A stretch of DNA of 64,000 bases from Lasioglossum baleicum (taxonomy: Eukaryota > Arthropoda > Insecta > Hymenoptera > Halictidae): positions 62,001 through 126,000 of the forward strand of contig NW_027469203.1 of assembly GCF_051020765.1 (NCBI RefSeq), given 5' to 3'. Position 1 is the first letter of the stretch. Each line of letters opens with the position of its first letter. Below, in pieces: positions 12,527-24,917 of this stretch. The notes beneath the pieces are model-generated. The model did not search any database. It saw only the letters and a list, made by a program, of their open reading frames with translations, and was not told the origin of the DNA. The position numbers and the translations under genes were made by a program.

Positions 12527-14057
12527 CGTTAAGCGTTATGCGTTATGCGTTATGCGTCAAGCGTTATCCGTTATGCGTTATGCGTTATGCGTTATGCGTT
12601 ATGCGTTATGCGTTAAGCGTTATGCGTTTGCGTTATGCGTAATGCGTTATGCGTTATGCGTTATGCGTTATGCGTTAAGCGTTATGCGTTATGCGTTATG
12701 CGTTATGCGTTATGCGTTATGCGTTGTGCGTTATGCGTAATGCGTTATGCGTTATGCGTTATGCGTTATGCGTTATGCGTTATGCGTTATGCGTTATGCG
12801 TTAAGCGTTATGCGTTATGCGTTATGCGTTATGCGTCAAGCGTTATCCGTTATGCGTTATGCGTTATGCGTTATGCGTTATGCGTTATGCGTTATGCGTT
12901 AAGCGTTATGCGTTATGCGTTATGCGTCAAGCGTTATCCGTTATGCGTTATGCGTTATGCGTTATGCGTTATGCGTTAAGCGTTATGCGTTATGCGTTAT
13001 GCGTTATGCGTTATGCGTTATGCGTTATGCGTTATGCGTTATGCGTTATGCGTTATGCGTTATGCGTTATGCGTTGTGCGTTATGCGTTATGCGTTATGC
13101 GTTATGCGTTATGCGTTATGCGTTATGCGTTGTGCGTTATGCGTTATGCGTTATGCGTTATGCGTTATGCGTTATGCGTTATGCGTTATGCGTTATGCGT
13201 TATGCGTTATGCGTTATGCGTTATGCGTTATGCGTTATGCGTTATGCGTTATGCGTTATGCGTTATGCGTTATGCGTTATGCGTTATGCGTTATGCGTTA
13301 TGCGTTATGCGTTATGCGTTATGCGTTATGCGTTATGCGTTATGCGTTATGCGTTATGCGTTATGCGTTATGCGTTATGCGTTATGCGTTATGCGTTATG
13401 CGTTATGCGTTATGCGTTGTGCGTTATGCGTAATGCGTTATGCGTTATGCGTTATGCGTTATGCGTTATGCGTTATGCGTTATGCGTTATGCGTTATGCG
13501 TTAAGCGTTATGCGTTATGCGTTATGCGTCAAGCGTTATCCGTTATGCGTTATGCGTTATGCGTTATGCGTTATGCGTTAAGCGTTATGCGTTTGCGTTA
13601 TGCGTAATGCGTTATGCGTTATGCGTTATGCGTTATGCGTTAAGCGTTATGCGTTATGCGTTATGCGTTATGCGTTATGCGTTATGCGTTGTGCGTTATG
13701 CGTAATGCGTTATGCGTTATGCGTTATGCGTTATGCGTTATGCGTTATGCGTTATGCGTTAAGCGTTATGCGTTATGCGTTATGCGTTATGCGTCAAGCG
13801 TTATCCGTTATGCGTTATGCGTTATGCGTTATGCGTTATGCGTTATGCGTTATGCGTTAAGCGTTATGCGTTATGCGTTATGCGTTATGCGTTATGCGTT
13901 ATGCGTTATGCGTTATGCGTTATGCGTTATGCGTTATGCGTTATGCGTTATGCGTTATGCGTTGTGCGTTATGCGTAATGCGTTATGCGTTATGCGTTAT
14001 GCGTTATGCGTTATGCGTTATGCGTTATGCGTTATGCGTTATGCGTTATGCGTTAAG
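12527..14057. repeat. Family C domain, copy 1
   Basis: Marked by CGTCAAG-CGTTATC pairs (12555, 12833, 12925, 13527, 13792), CGTTGTG units (near 12722, 13072, 13128, 13415, 13686, 13961), CGTAATG units, and the 6-base unit CGTTTG at 12625 and 13590. The two CGTTTG units are 965 bp apart (138 heptamers minus one base). Each sits in the same context: CGTTAAG, canonical, CGTTTG, canonical, CGTAATG. Family C returns at 29.6-35.3 kb. Confidence 0.9.
12625..12630 (+). repeat. Six-base unit CGTTTG, first of 24
   Basis: A heptamer short by one base, which shifts the register by -1. Family C copies lie at 12625, 13590, 30224, 31833, 32637, 33581 and 35134. Family D copies lie at 37366, 37708, 38477, about 38581, 39252, about 39364, 40363, 41538, about 41642, 46653, 49004, 52174, 55519, 57793, 58933, 61221 and 62200. 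Outside 14.31-18.76 kb these account for every register change I could detect. Confidence 0.9.
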
Positions 14058-14232
14058 CGTTATGCGTTATGCGTTATGCGTTATGCGTTATGCGTTATGC
14101 GTTATGCGTTATGCGTTATGCGTTATGCGTTATGCGTTATGCGTTATGCGTTATGCGTTATGCGTTATGCGTTATGCGTTATGCGTTATGCGTTATGCGT
14201 TATGCGTTATGCGTTATGCGTTATGCGTTATG

Positions 14233-16327
14233 CCTTATGGTTTATACGTTATGCGTTATGCGTTATGCGTTATGAGTTTTGCGTTACGTGTTAAGCGTTA
14301 TGCGCAATGGGGTTATGCGTTATGCGTTATGCGTTATGCGTTATGCGTTATGCGTTATGCGTTATGCGTTATGCGTTATGCGTTATGCGTTATGCGTTAT
14401 GCGTTATGCGTTATGCGTTATGCGTTATGCGTTATGCGTTATGCGTTATGCGTTATGCGTTATGCGTTATGCGTTATGCGTTATGCGTTATGCGTTATGC
14501 GTTAAGCGTTATGCGTTATGCGTTATGCGTCAAGCGTTATCCGTTATGCGTTATGTGTTATGCGTTATGCGTTAAGCGTTATGCGTTATGCGTTATGCGT
14601 TATGCGTTATGCGTTATGCGTTATGCGTTATGCGTTAAGCGTTATGCGTTATGCGTTATGCGTTATGCGTTATGCGTTATGCGTTATGCGTTATGCGTTA
14701 TGCGTTATGCTTTATGCGTTATGCGTTATGCGTTATGCGTTATGCGTTATGCGTTATGCGTTATGCGTTATGCGTTATGCGTTATGCGTTATGCGTTATG
14801 CGTTATGCGTTATGCGTTATGCGTTAAGCGTTATGCGTTATGCGTTATGCGTCAAGCGTTATCCGTTATGCGTTAGTGTTATGCGTTATGCGTTATGCGT
14901 TAAGCGTTATGCGTTATGCGTTATGCGTTATGCGTTATGCGTTATGCGTTATGCGTTATGCGTTATGCGTTATGCGTTAAGCGTTATGCGTTATGCGTTA
15001 TGCGTTATGCGTTATGCGTTATGCGTTATGCGTTATGAGTTATGCGTTATGCGTTATGTGTTATGCGTTATGCGTTATGCGTTATGCGTTATGCGTTATG
15101 CGTTATGCGTTATGCGTTATGCGTTATGGGCTATGCGTTATGCCTTATGGTTTATACGATATGCGTTATGCGTTATGCGTTATGCGTTATGCGTTATGCG
15201 TTATGCGTTATGCGTTATGCGTTATGCGTTATGCGTTATGCGTTATGCGTTATGCGTTATGCGTTCTGCGTTATGCGTTATGCGTTATGCGTTATGCGTT
15301 ATGCGTTAAGCGTTATGCGTTATGCGTTATGCGTTATGAGTTATGCGTTATGCGTTATGCGTTATGCGTTATGCGTTAAGCGTTATGCGTTATGCGTTAT
15401 GCGTTATGAGTTATGCGTTATGCGTTATGCGTTATGCGTTATGCGTTATGCGTTATGCGTTATGCGTTATGCGTTATGCGTTATGCGTTATGCGTTATGC
15501 GTTATGCGTTATGCGTTATGCGTTATGCGTTTTGCGTTATGCGTTATGCGTTATGCGTTATGCGTTATGCGTTATGCGTTATGCGTTATGCGTTATGCGT
15601 TATGCGTTATGCGTTATGCGTTATGCGTTATGCGTTATGGGCTAAGCGTTATGCCTTATGGTTTATACGTTATGAGTTATGAGTTATGCGTTATGCGTTA
15701 TGCGTTATGCGTTATGCGTTATGCGTTATGCGTTATGCGTTTTATGCGTTATGCGTTATGCGTTATGCGTTATGCGTTATGCGTTATGCGTTATGCGTTA
15801 TGCGTTATGCGTTATGCGTTATGCGTTATGCGTTATGCGTTATGCGTTATGCGTTATGCGTTATGCGTTATGCGTTATGCGTTATGCGTTATGCGTTATG
15901 CGTTATGCGTTATGCGTTAGCGTTATGCGTTATTGCGTTATGCGTTATGCGTTATGCGTTATGCGTTATGCGTTATGCGTTATGCGTTATGCGTTATGCG
16001 TTATGCGTTATGCGTTATGCGTTATGCGTTATGCGTTATGCGTTATGCGTTATGCGTTATGCGTTATGGGCTATGCGTTATGCCTTATGGTTTATACGTT
16101 ATGCGTTATGCGTTATGCGTTATGCGTTATGCGTTATGCGTTATGCGTTATGCGTTATGCGTTATGCGTTATGCGTTATGCGTTATGCGTTATGCGTTCT
16201 GCGTTATGCGTTATGCGTTATGCGTTATGCGTTATGCGTTAAGCGTTATGCGTTATGCGTTATGCGTTATGCGTTATGCGTTATGCGTTATGCGTTATGC
16301 GTTATGCGTTATGCGTTATGCGTTAAG
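14233..16327. repeat. Family B unit, copy 3 (separated and damaged)
   Basis: CCTTATG-GTTTATA at 14233, B signature at 14275, CGTCAAG near 14527 and 14850, a GGCTATG block near 15128 followed by CGATATG, CGTTCTG near 15262, two CGTTAAG/AGTTATG pairs, a GGCTAAG block with doubled AGTTATG at 15640, a GGCTATG block at 16069, CGTTCTG near 16196, and CGTTAAG near 16237 and at 16321. The order matches 2594-7073 but lies 9 kb downstream behind family C. Unlike the other two copies it carries register-breaking indels (14310, 14876, 15738, 15919, 15934). Confidence 0.9.
14275..14317 (+). repeat. B signature block, copy 3 (one extra G)
   Basis: AGTTTTG 14275, CGTTACG 14282, TGTTAAG 14289, canonical, CGCAATG 14303, then an eight-base unit GGGTTATG at 14310. 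The extra G is absent from the copies at 2636 and 5219. It is the first member of the cluster of irregular indels that follows. Confidence 0.9.
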
Positions 16328-18757
16328 CGTTATGCGTTATGCGTTATGCGTTATGCGTTATGCGTTATGCGTTATGCGTTATGCGTTATGCGTTATGCGT
16401 TATGCGTTATGCGTTATGCGTTATGCGTTATGCGTTATGCGTTATGCGTTATGCGTTATGCGTTATGCGTTATGCGTTATGCGTTATGCGTTATGCGTTA
16501 TGCGTTATGCGTAATGCGTTATGCGTTATGCGTTATGCGTTATGCGTTATGCGTTATGCGTTATGAGTTATGCGTTATGCGTTATGCGTTATGCGTTATG
16601 CGTTATGCGTTATGCGTTATGCGTTATGCGTTATGCGTTATGCGTTATGCGTTATGCGTTATGCGTTATGCGTTATGCGTTATGCGTTATGCGTTATGCG
16701 TTATGCGTTATGCGTTATGCGTAATGCGTTATGCGTTATGCGTTATGCGTTATGCGTTATGCGTTATGCGTTATGCGTTATGCGTTATGCGTTATGCGTT
16801 ATGCGTTATGCGTTATGCGTTATGCGTTATGCGTTATGCGTTATGCGTTATGCGTTATGCGTTATGCCTTATGCGTTATGCGTTATGCGTTATGCGTTAT
16901 GCGTTATGGGCTAAGCGTTATGCCTTATGGTTTATACGTTATGAGTTATGCGTTATGCGTTATGCGTTATGCGTTATAAGTTATGCGTTATGCGTTATGC
17001 GTTATGCGTTATGCGTTATGCGTTATGCGTTATGCGTTATGCGTTATGCGTTATGCGTTATGCGTTATGCGTTATGCGTTATGCGTTATGCGTTATGCGT
17101 TATGCGTTATGCGTTATGCGTTATGCGTTATGCGTTATGCGTTATGCGTTATGCGTTATGCGTTATGCGTTATGCGTTATGCGTTATGCGTTATGCGTTA
17201 TGCGTTATGCGTTATGCGTATGCGTTATGCGTTATGCGTTATGCGTTATGCGTTATGCGTTATGCGTTATGCGTTATGCGTTATGCGTTATGCGTTATGC
17301 GTTATGCGTTATGCGTTATGCGTTTATGCGTTATGCGTTATGCGTTTATGCGTTATGCGTATGCGTTATGCGTTATGCGTTATGCGTTATGCGTTATGCG
17401 TTATGCGTTATGCGTTATGCGTTATGCGTTATGCGTTATGCGTTATGCGTTATGCGTTATGCGTTATGCGTTATGCGTAATGCGTTATGCGTTATGCGTT
17501 ATGCGTTATGCGTATGCGTTATGCGTTATGCGTTTATGCGTTATGCGTTATGCGTTTATGCGTTAGTGCGTTATGCGTTAAGCGTTATGCGTTATGCGTT
17601 ATGCGTTATGCGGTATGCGTTATGCGTTATGCGTTATGCGTTAGGCGTTATGCGTTATGCGTTATGCGTTATGCGTTATGCGTTATGCGTTATGCGTTAT
17701 GCGTTATGCGTTATGCGTTATGCGTTATGCGTTATGCGTTATGCGTTATGCGTTATGCGTTATGCGTTATGCGTTATGCGTTATGCGTTATGCGTTATGC
17801 GGTTATGCGTTATGCGTTTTGCGTTATGCGTTATGCGTTATGCGTTATGCGTTATGCGTTATGCGTTATGCGTTATGCGTTATGCGTTATGCGTTATGCG
17901 TTATGCGTTATGCGTTATGCGTTATGCGTTATGCGTTATGCGTTATGCGTTATGCGTTATGCGTTATGCGTTATGCGTTAGCGTTATGCGTTATGCGTTA
18001 TGCGTTATGCGTTATGCGTTATGCGTTATGCGTTATGGGCTAAGCGTTATGCCTTATGGTTTATACGTTATGCGTTATGCGTTATGCGTTATGCGTTATG
18101 CGTTATGCGTTATGCGTTATGCGTTATGCGTTATGCGTTATGCGTTATGCGTTATGCGTTATGCGTTATGCGTTATGCGTTATGCGTTATGCGTTATGCG
18201 TTATGCGTTATGCGTTATGCGTTATGCGTTATGCGTTATGCGTTATGCGTTATGCGTTATGCGTTATGCGTTTATGCGTTATGCGTTATGCGTTATGCGT
18301 TATGCGTTATGCGTTATGCGTTATGCGTTATGCGTTATGCGTTATGCGTTATGCGTTATGCGTTATGCGTTATGCGTAATGCGTTATGCGTTATGCGTTA
18401 TGCGTTATGCGTTATGCGTTATGCGTTATGCGTTATGCGTTATGCGTTATGCGTTATGCGTTATGCGTTATGCGTTATGCGTTATGCGTTTATGCGTTAT
18501 GCGTTATGCGTTATGCGTTATGCGTTATGCGTTATGCGTTATGCGTTATGCGTTATGCGTTATGCGTAATGCGTTATGCGTTATGCGTTATGCGTTATGC
18601 GTTTGTTATGCGTTATGCGTTATGCGTATGCGTTATGCGTTATGCGTTATGCGTTATGCGTTATGCGTTATGCGTTATGGGCTAAGCGTTATGCCTTATG
18701 GTTTATACGTTATGAGTTATGCGTTATGCGTTATGCGTTATGCGTTATGCGTTTATG
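14310..18757. other. Patch with clustered register-breaking indels
   Basis: About 20 indels in 4.4 kb: +1 at 14310, -1 at 14876, +2 at 15738, -1 near 15919, +1 near 15934, then 15 between 17220 and 18752, including a net loss of three near 18603. Most are TT becoming T or TTT in otherwise canonical units. The cumulative shift predicts the observed register at GGCT blocks 15640, 16069, 16909, 18038, 18680 and 19010, so the list is close to complete. No other part of the window behaves this way. Either the consensus is less accurate here or this segment has accumulated real indels. Confidence 0.85.
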
Positions 18758-19632
18758 CGTTATGCGTTATGCGTTATGCGTTATGCGTTATGCGTTATGC
18801 GTTATGCGTTATGCGTTATGCGTTATGCGTTATGCGTTATGCGTTATGCGTTATGCGTTATGCGTTATGCGTTATGCGTTATGCGTTATGCGTTATGCGT
18901 TATGCGTTATGCGTTATGCGTTATGCGTTATGCGTTATGCGTTATGCGTTATGCGTTATGCGTTATGCGTTATGCGTTATGCGTTATGCGTTATGCGTTA
19001 TGCGTTATGGGCTAAGCGTTATGCCTTATGGTTTATACGTTATGCGTTATGCGTTATGCGTTATGCGTTATGCGTTATGCGTTATGCGTTATGCGTTATG
19101 CGTTATGCGTTATGCGTTATGCGTTATGCGTTATGCGTTATGCGTTATGCGTTATGCGTTATGCGTTATGCGTTATGCGTTATGCGTTATGCGTTATGCG
19201 TTATGCGTTATGCGTTATGCGTTATGCGTTATGGGCTATGCGTTATGCCTTATGGTTTATACGTTATGCGTTATGCGTTATGCGTTATGCGTTATGCGTT
19301 ATGCGTTATGCGTTATGCGTTATGCGTTATGCGTTATGCGTTATGCGTTATGCGTTATGCGTTATGCGTTCTGCGTTATGCGTTATGCGTTATGCGTTAT
19401 GCGTTATGCGTTAAGCGTTATGCGTTATGCGTTATGCGTTATGCGTTATGCGTTATGCGTTATGCGTTATGCGTTATGCGTTATGCGTTATGCGTTATGC
19501 GTTATGCGTTATGCGTTATGCGTTATGCGTTATGCGTTATGCGTTATGCGTTATGCGTTATGCGTTATGCGTTATGCGTTATGCGTTATGCGTTATGCGT
19601 TATGCGTTATGCGTTATGCGTTATGCGTTATG
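16328..19632. repeat. Family A domain, irregular segment
   Basis: CGTAATG near 16510, 16721, 17477, 18374 and 18566; a lone CCTTATG near 16867; GGCTAAG blocks at 16909, 18038, 18680 and 19010; CGTTAAG near 17578, CGGTATG near 17610 and CGTTAGG near 17641 in module X/Y order; a GGCTATG block at 19234, CGTTCTG near 19369 and CGTTAAG near 19410. The unit at about 16972 reads CGTTATA before AGTTATG. This is family A by marker content, but its internal match to other copies is blurred by the indels listed for 14310-18757. Confidence 0.8.
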
Positions 19633-20556
19633 CGTAATGCGTTATGCGTTATGCGTTATGCGTTATGCGTTATGCGTTATGCGTTATGCGTTATGCGTTA
19701 TGCGTTATGCGTTATGCGTTATGCGTTATGCGTTATGCGTTATGCGTTATGCGTTATGCGTTATGCGTTATGCGTTATGCGTTATGCGTTATGCGTTATG
19801 CGTTATGCGTTATGCGTTATGCGTTATGCGTAATGCGTTATGCGTTATGCGTTATGCGTTATGCGTTATGCGTTATGCGTTATGCGTTATGCGTTATGCG
19901 TTATGCGTTATGCGTTATGCGTTATTCGTTATGCGTTATGCGTTATGCGTTATGCGTTATGCGTTATGCGTTATGCGTTATGCGTTATGCGTTATGCGTT
20001 ATGCGTTATGCGTTATGCGTTATGCGTTATGCGTTATGCGTTATGCGTTATGCGTTATGCGTTATGCGTTATGCGTTATGCGTTATGCGTTATGGGCTAA
20101 GCGTTATGCCTTATGGTTTATACGTTATGAGTTATGCGTTATGCGTTATGCGTTATGCGTTATGCGTTATGCGTTATGCGTTATGCGTTATGCGTTATGC
20201 GTTATGCGTTATGCGTTATGCGTTATGCGTTATGCGTTATGCGTTATGCGTTATGCGTTATGCGTTATGCGTTATGCGTTATGCGTTATGCGTTATGCGT
20301 TATGCGTTATGCGTTATGCGTTATGCGTTATGCGTTATGCGTTATGCGTTATGCGTTATGCGTTATGCGTTATGCGTTATGCGTTATGCGTTATGCGTTA
20401 TGCGTTATGCGTTATGCGTTATGCGTTATGCGTTATGCGTTATGCGTTATGCGTTATGCGTTATGCGTTATGCGTTATGCGTTATGCGTTATGCGTTATG
20501 CGTTATGCGTTATGCGTTATGCGTTATGCGTTATGCGTTATGCGTTATGCGTTATG
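19633..20556. repeat. Family A lead segment preceding module X copy 3
   Basis: CGTAATG 19633, CGTAATG 19829, CGTTATT 19920, GGCTAAG block 20095, then a long run to 20556. The same order stands at the window start (32, 249, 340, 480, next CGTAATG 935). Spacings are 28, 13, 25, 66 heptamers here against 31, 13, 20, 65 there. With module X this makes a duplicated segment of about 1.8 kb. Confidence 0.92.
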
Positions 20557-21466
20557 CGTAATGCGTTATGCGTTATGCGTTATGCGTTATGCGTTATGCG
20601 TTATGCGTTATGCGTTATGCGTTATGCGTTATGCGTTATGCGTTATGCGTTATGCGTTAAGCGTTATGCGTTATGCGTTATGCGTTATGCGGTATGCGTT
20701 ATGCGTTATGCGTTATGCGTTAGGCGTTATGCGTTATGCGTTATGCGTTATGCGTTATGCGTTATGCGTTATGCGTTATGCGTTATGCGTTATGCGTTAT
20801 GCGTTATGCGTTATGCGTTATGCGTTATGCGTTATGCGTTATGCGTTATGCGTTATGCGTTATGCGTTAGGCGTTATGCGTTATGCGTTATGCGTTATGC
20901 GTTATGCGTTATGCGTTATGCGTTATGCGTTATGCGTTATGCGTTATGCGTTATGGGCTAAGCGTTATGCCTTATGGTTTATACGTTATGAGTTATGCGT
21001 TATGCGTTATGCGTTATGCGTTATGCGTTATGCGTTATGCGTTATGCGTTATGCGTTATGCGTTATGCGTTATGCGTTATGCGTTATGCGTTATGCGTTA
21101 TGCCTTATGGTTTATACGTTATGAGTTATGCGTTATGCGTTATGCGTTATGCGTTATGCGTTATGCGTTATGCGTTATGCGTTATGGGCTAAGCGTTATG
21201 CCTTATGGTTTATACGTTATGCGTTATGCGTTATGCGTTATGCGTTATGCGTTATGCGTTATGCGTTATGCGTTATGCGTTATGCGTTATGCGTTATGCG
21301 TTATGCGTTATGCGTTATGCGTTATGCGTTATGCGTTATGGGCTAAGCGTTATGCCTTATGGTTTATACGTTATGAGTTATGCGTTATGCGTTATGCGTT
21401 ATGCGTAATGCGTTATGCGTTATGCGTTATGCGTTATGCGTTATGCGTTATGCGTTATGCATTATG
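20557..21466. repeat. Module X, copy 3
   Basis: CGTAATG 20557, CGTTAAG 20655, CGGTATG 20690, CGTTAGG 20718 and 20865, GGCTAAG 20956, short block 21103, GGCTAAG 21187 and 21341, CGTAATG 21404, CATTATG 21460. Spacings in heptamers are 14, 5, 4, 21, 13, 21, 12, 22, 9, 8. Nine of the ten match copy 4, so copies 3 and 4 are closest relatives. Confidence 0.94.
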
Positions 21467-24400
21467 CGTTATGCGTTATGCGTTATGCGTTATGCGTTAT
21501 GCGTTATGCGTTATGCGTTATGCGTTATGCGTTATGCGTTATGCGTTATGCGTTATGCGTTATGCGTTATGCGTTATGCGTTATGCGTTATGCGTTATGC
21601 GTTATGCGTTATGCGTTATGCGTTATGCGTTATGCGTTATGCGTTATGCGTTATGCGTTATGCGTTATGCGTTATGCGTTATGCGTTATGCGTTATGCGT
21701 TATGCGTTATGCGTTATGCGTTATGCGTTATGCGTTATGCGTTATGCGTTATGGGCTATGCGTTATGCCTTATGGTTTATACGTTATGCGTTATGCGTTA
21801 TGCGTTATGCGTTATGCGTTATGCGTTATGCGTTATGCGTTATGCGTTATGCGTTATGCGTTATGCGTTATGCGTTCTGCGTTATGCGTTATGCGTTATG
21901 CGTTATGCGTTATGCGTTATGCGTTATGCGTTATGCGTTATGCGTTATGCGTTATGCGTTATGCGTTATGCGTAATGCGTTATGCGTTATGCGTTATGCG
22001 TTATGCGTTATGCGTTATGCGTTATGCGTTATGCGTTATGCGTTATGCGTTATGAGTTATGCGTTAAGCGTTATGCGTTATGCGTTATGCGTTATGCGGT
22101 ATGCGTTATGCGTTATGCGTTATGCGTTAGGCGTTATGCGTTATGCGTTATGCGTTATGCGTTATGCGTTATGCGTTATGCGTTATGCGTTATGCGTTAT
22201 GCGTTATGCGTTATGCGTTATGCGTTATGCGTTATGCGTTATGCCTTATGCGTTATGCGTTATGCGTTATGCGTTATGCGTTATGCGTTATGCGTTATGC
22301 GTTATGCGTTATGCGTTATGCGTTATGCGTTATGCGTTATGCGTTATGCGTTATGCGTTATGCGTTATGCGTTATGCGTTATGCGTTATGCGTTATGCGT
22401 TATGCGTTATGCGTTATGCGTTATGCGTTATGCGTTATGCGTTATGCGTTATGCGTTATGCGTTATGCGTTATGCGTTATGCGTTATGCGTTATGCGTTA
22501 TGCGTTATGCGTTATGCGTTATGCGTTATGCGTTATGCGTTATGCGTTATGCGTTATGCGTTATGCGTTATGCGTTATGCGTTATGCGTTATGCGTTATG
22601 CGTTATGCGTTATGCGTTATGGGCTAAGCGTTATGCCTTATGGTTTATACGTTATGAGTTATGCGTTATGCGTTATGCGTTATGCGTTATGCGTTATGCG
22701 TTATGCGTTATGCGTTATGCGTTATGCGTTATGCGTTATGCGTTATGCGTTATGCGTTATGCGTTATGCGTTATGCGTTATGCGTTATGCGTTATGCGTT
22801 ATGCGTTATGCGTTATGCGTTATGCGTTATGCGTTATGCGTTATGCGTTATGCCTTATGGTTTATACGTTATGAGTTATGCGTTATGCGTTATGCGTTAT
22901 GCGTTATGCGTTATGCGTTATGCGTTATGGGCTAAGCGTTATGCCTTATGGTTTATACGTTATGCGTTATGCGTTATGCGTTATGCGTTATGCGTTATGC
23001 GTTATGCGTTATGCGTTATGCGTTATGCGTTATGCGTTATGCGTTATGCGTTATGCGTTATGGGCTATGCGTTATGCCTTATGGTTTATACGTTATGCGT
23101 TATGCGTTATGCGTTATGCGTTATGCGTTATGCGTTATGCGTTATGCGTTATGCGTTATGCGTTATGCGTTATGCGTTATGCGTTCTGCGTTATGCGTTA
23201 TGCGTTATGCGTTATGCGTTATGCGTTATGCGTTATGCGTAATGCGTTATGCGTTATGCGTTATGCGTTATGCGTTATGCGTTATGCGTTATGCATTATG
23301 CGTTATGCGTTATGCGTTATGCGTTATGCGTTATGCGTTATGCGTTATGCGTTATGCGTTATGCGTTATGCGTTATGCGTTATGCGTTATGCGTTATGCG
23401 TTATGCGTTATGCGTTATGCGTTATGCGTTATGCGTTATGCGTTATGCGTTATGCGTTATGCGTTATGCGTTATGCGTTATGCGTTATGCGTTATGCGTT
23501 ATGCGTTATGCGTTATGCGTTATGCGTTATGCGTTATGCGTTATGCGTTATGCGTTATGCGTTATGCGTTATGCGTTATGCGTTATGCGTTATGGGCTAT
23601 GCGTTATGCCTTATGGTTTATACGTTATGCGTTATGCGTTATGCGTTATGCGTTATGCGTTATGCGTTATGCGTTATGCGTTATGCGTTATGCGTTATGC
23701 GTTATGCGTTATGCGTTCTGCGTTATGCGTTATGCGTTATGCGTTATGCGTTATGCGTTATGCGTTATGCGTTATGCGTTATGCGTTATGCGTTATGCGT
23801 TATGCGTTATGCGTAATGCGTTATGCGTTATGCGTTATGCGTTATGCGTTATGCGTTATGCGTTATGCGTTATGCGTTATGCGTTATGCGTTATGCGTTA
23901 TGCGTTAAGCGTTATGCGTTATGCGTTATGCGTTATGCGGTATGCGTTATGCGTTATGCGTTATGCGTTAGGCGTTATGCGTTATGCGTTATGCGTTATG
24001 CGTTATGCGTTATGCGTTATGCGTTATGCGTTATGCGTTATGCGTTATGCGTTATGCGTTATGCGTTATGCGTTATGCGTTATGCCTTATGCGTTATGCG
24101 TTATGCGTTATGCGTTATGCGTTATGCGTTATGCGTTATGCGTTATGCGTTATGCGTTATGCGTTATGCGTTATGCGTTATGCGTTATGCGTTATGCGTT
24201 ATGCGTTATGCGTTATGCGTTATGCGTTATGCGTTATGCGTTATGCGTTATGCGTTATGCGTTATGCGTTATGCGTTATGCGTTATGCGTTATGCGTTAT
24301 GCGTTATGCGTTATGCGTTATGCGTTATGCGTTATGCGTTATGCGTTATGCGTTATGCGTTATGCGTTATGCGTTATGCGTTATGCGTTATGCGTTATGC

Positions 24401-24917
24401 GTTATGCGTTATGCGTTATGCGTTATGGGCTAAGCGTTATGCCTTATGGTTTATACGTTATGAGTTATGCGTTATGCGTTATGCGTTATGCGTTATGCGT
24501 TATGCGTTATGCGTTATGCGTTATGCGTTATGCGTTATGCGTTATGCGTTATGCGTTATGCGTTATGCGTTATGCGTTATGCGTTATGCGTTATGCGTTA
24601 TGCGTTATGCGTTATGCGTTATGCGTTATGCGTTATGCGTTATGCGTTATGCCTTATGGTTTATACGTTATGAGTTATGCGTTATGCGTTATGCGTTATG
24701 CGTTATGCGTTATGCGTTATGGGCTAAGCGTTATGCCTTATGGTTTATACGTTATGCGTTATGCGTTATGCGTTATGCGTTATGCGTTATGCGTTATGCG
24801 TTATGCGTTATGCGTTATGCGTTATGCGTTATGCGTTATGCGTTATGCGTTATGCGTTATGCGTTATGGGCTAAGCGTTATGCCTTATGGTTTATACGTT
24901 ATGAGTTATGCGTTATG
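21467..24917. repeat. Family A module Y, two tandem copies
   Basis: GGCTATG blocks at 21754, about 23065 and about 23595; CGTAATG at 21971, about 23237 and 23812; CGGTATG near 22097 and 23938; lone CCTTATG near 22242 and 24082; GGCTAAG blocks near 22622, 22930, 24426, 24722 and 24869; a CATTATG unit near 23291. The two CGTAATG-to-CGTTAGG stretches at 21971 and 23812 are 1,841 bp apart (263 heptamers). In the first copy an AGTTATG unit precedes CGTTAAG near 22052, a private change. The second copy is matched at 27,095-28,816. Confidence 0.88.

Noticed and set aside
14310..18757. Indel patch as a degenerating protein-coding gene with frameshifts
   Set aside because: The underlying sequence is still heptamer satellite of families A and B with the usual markers; nothing coding is being disrupted.
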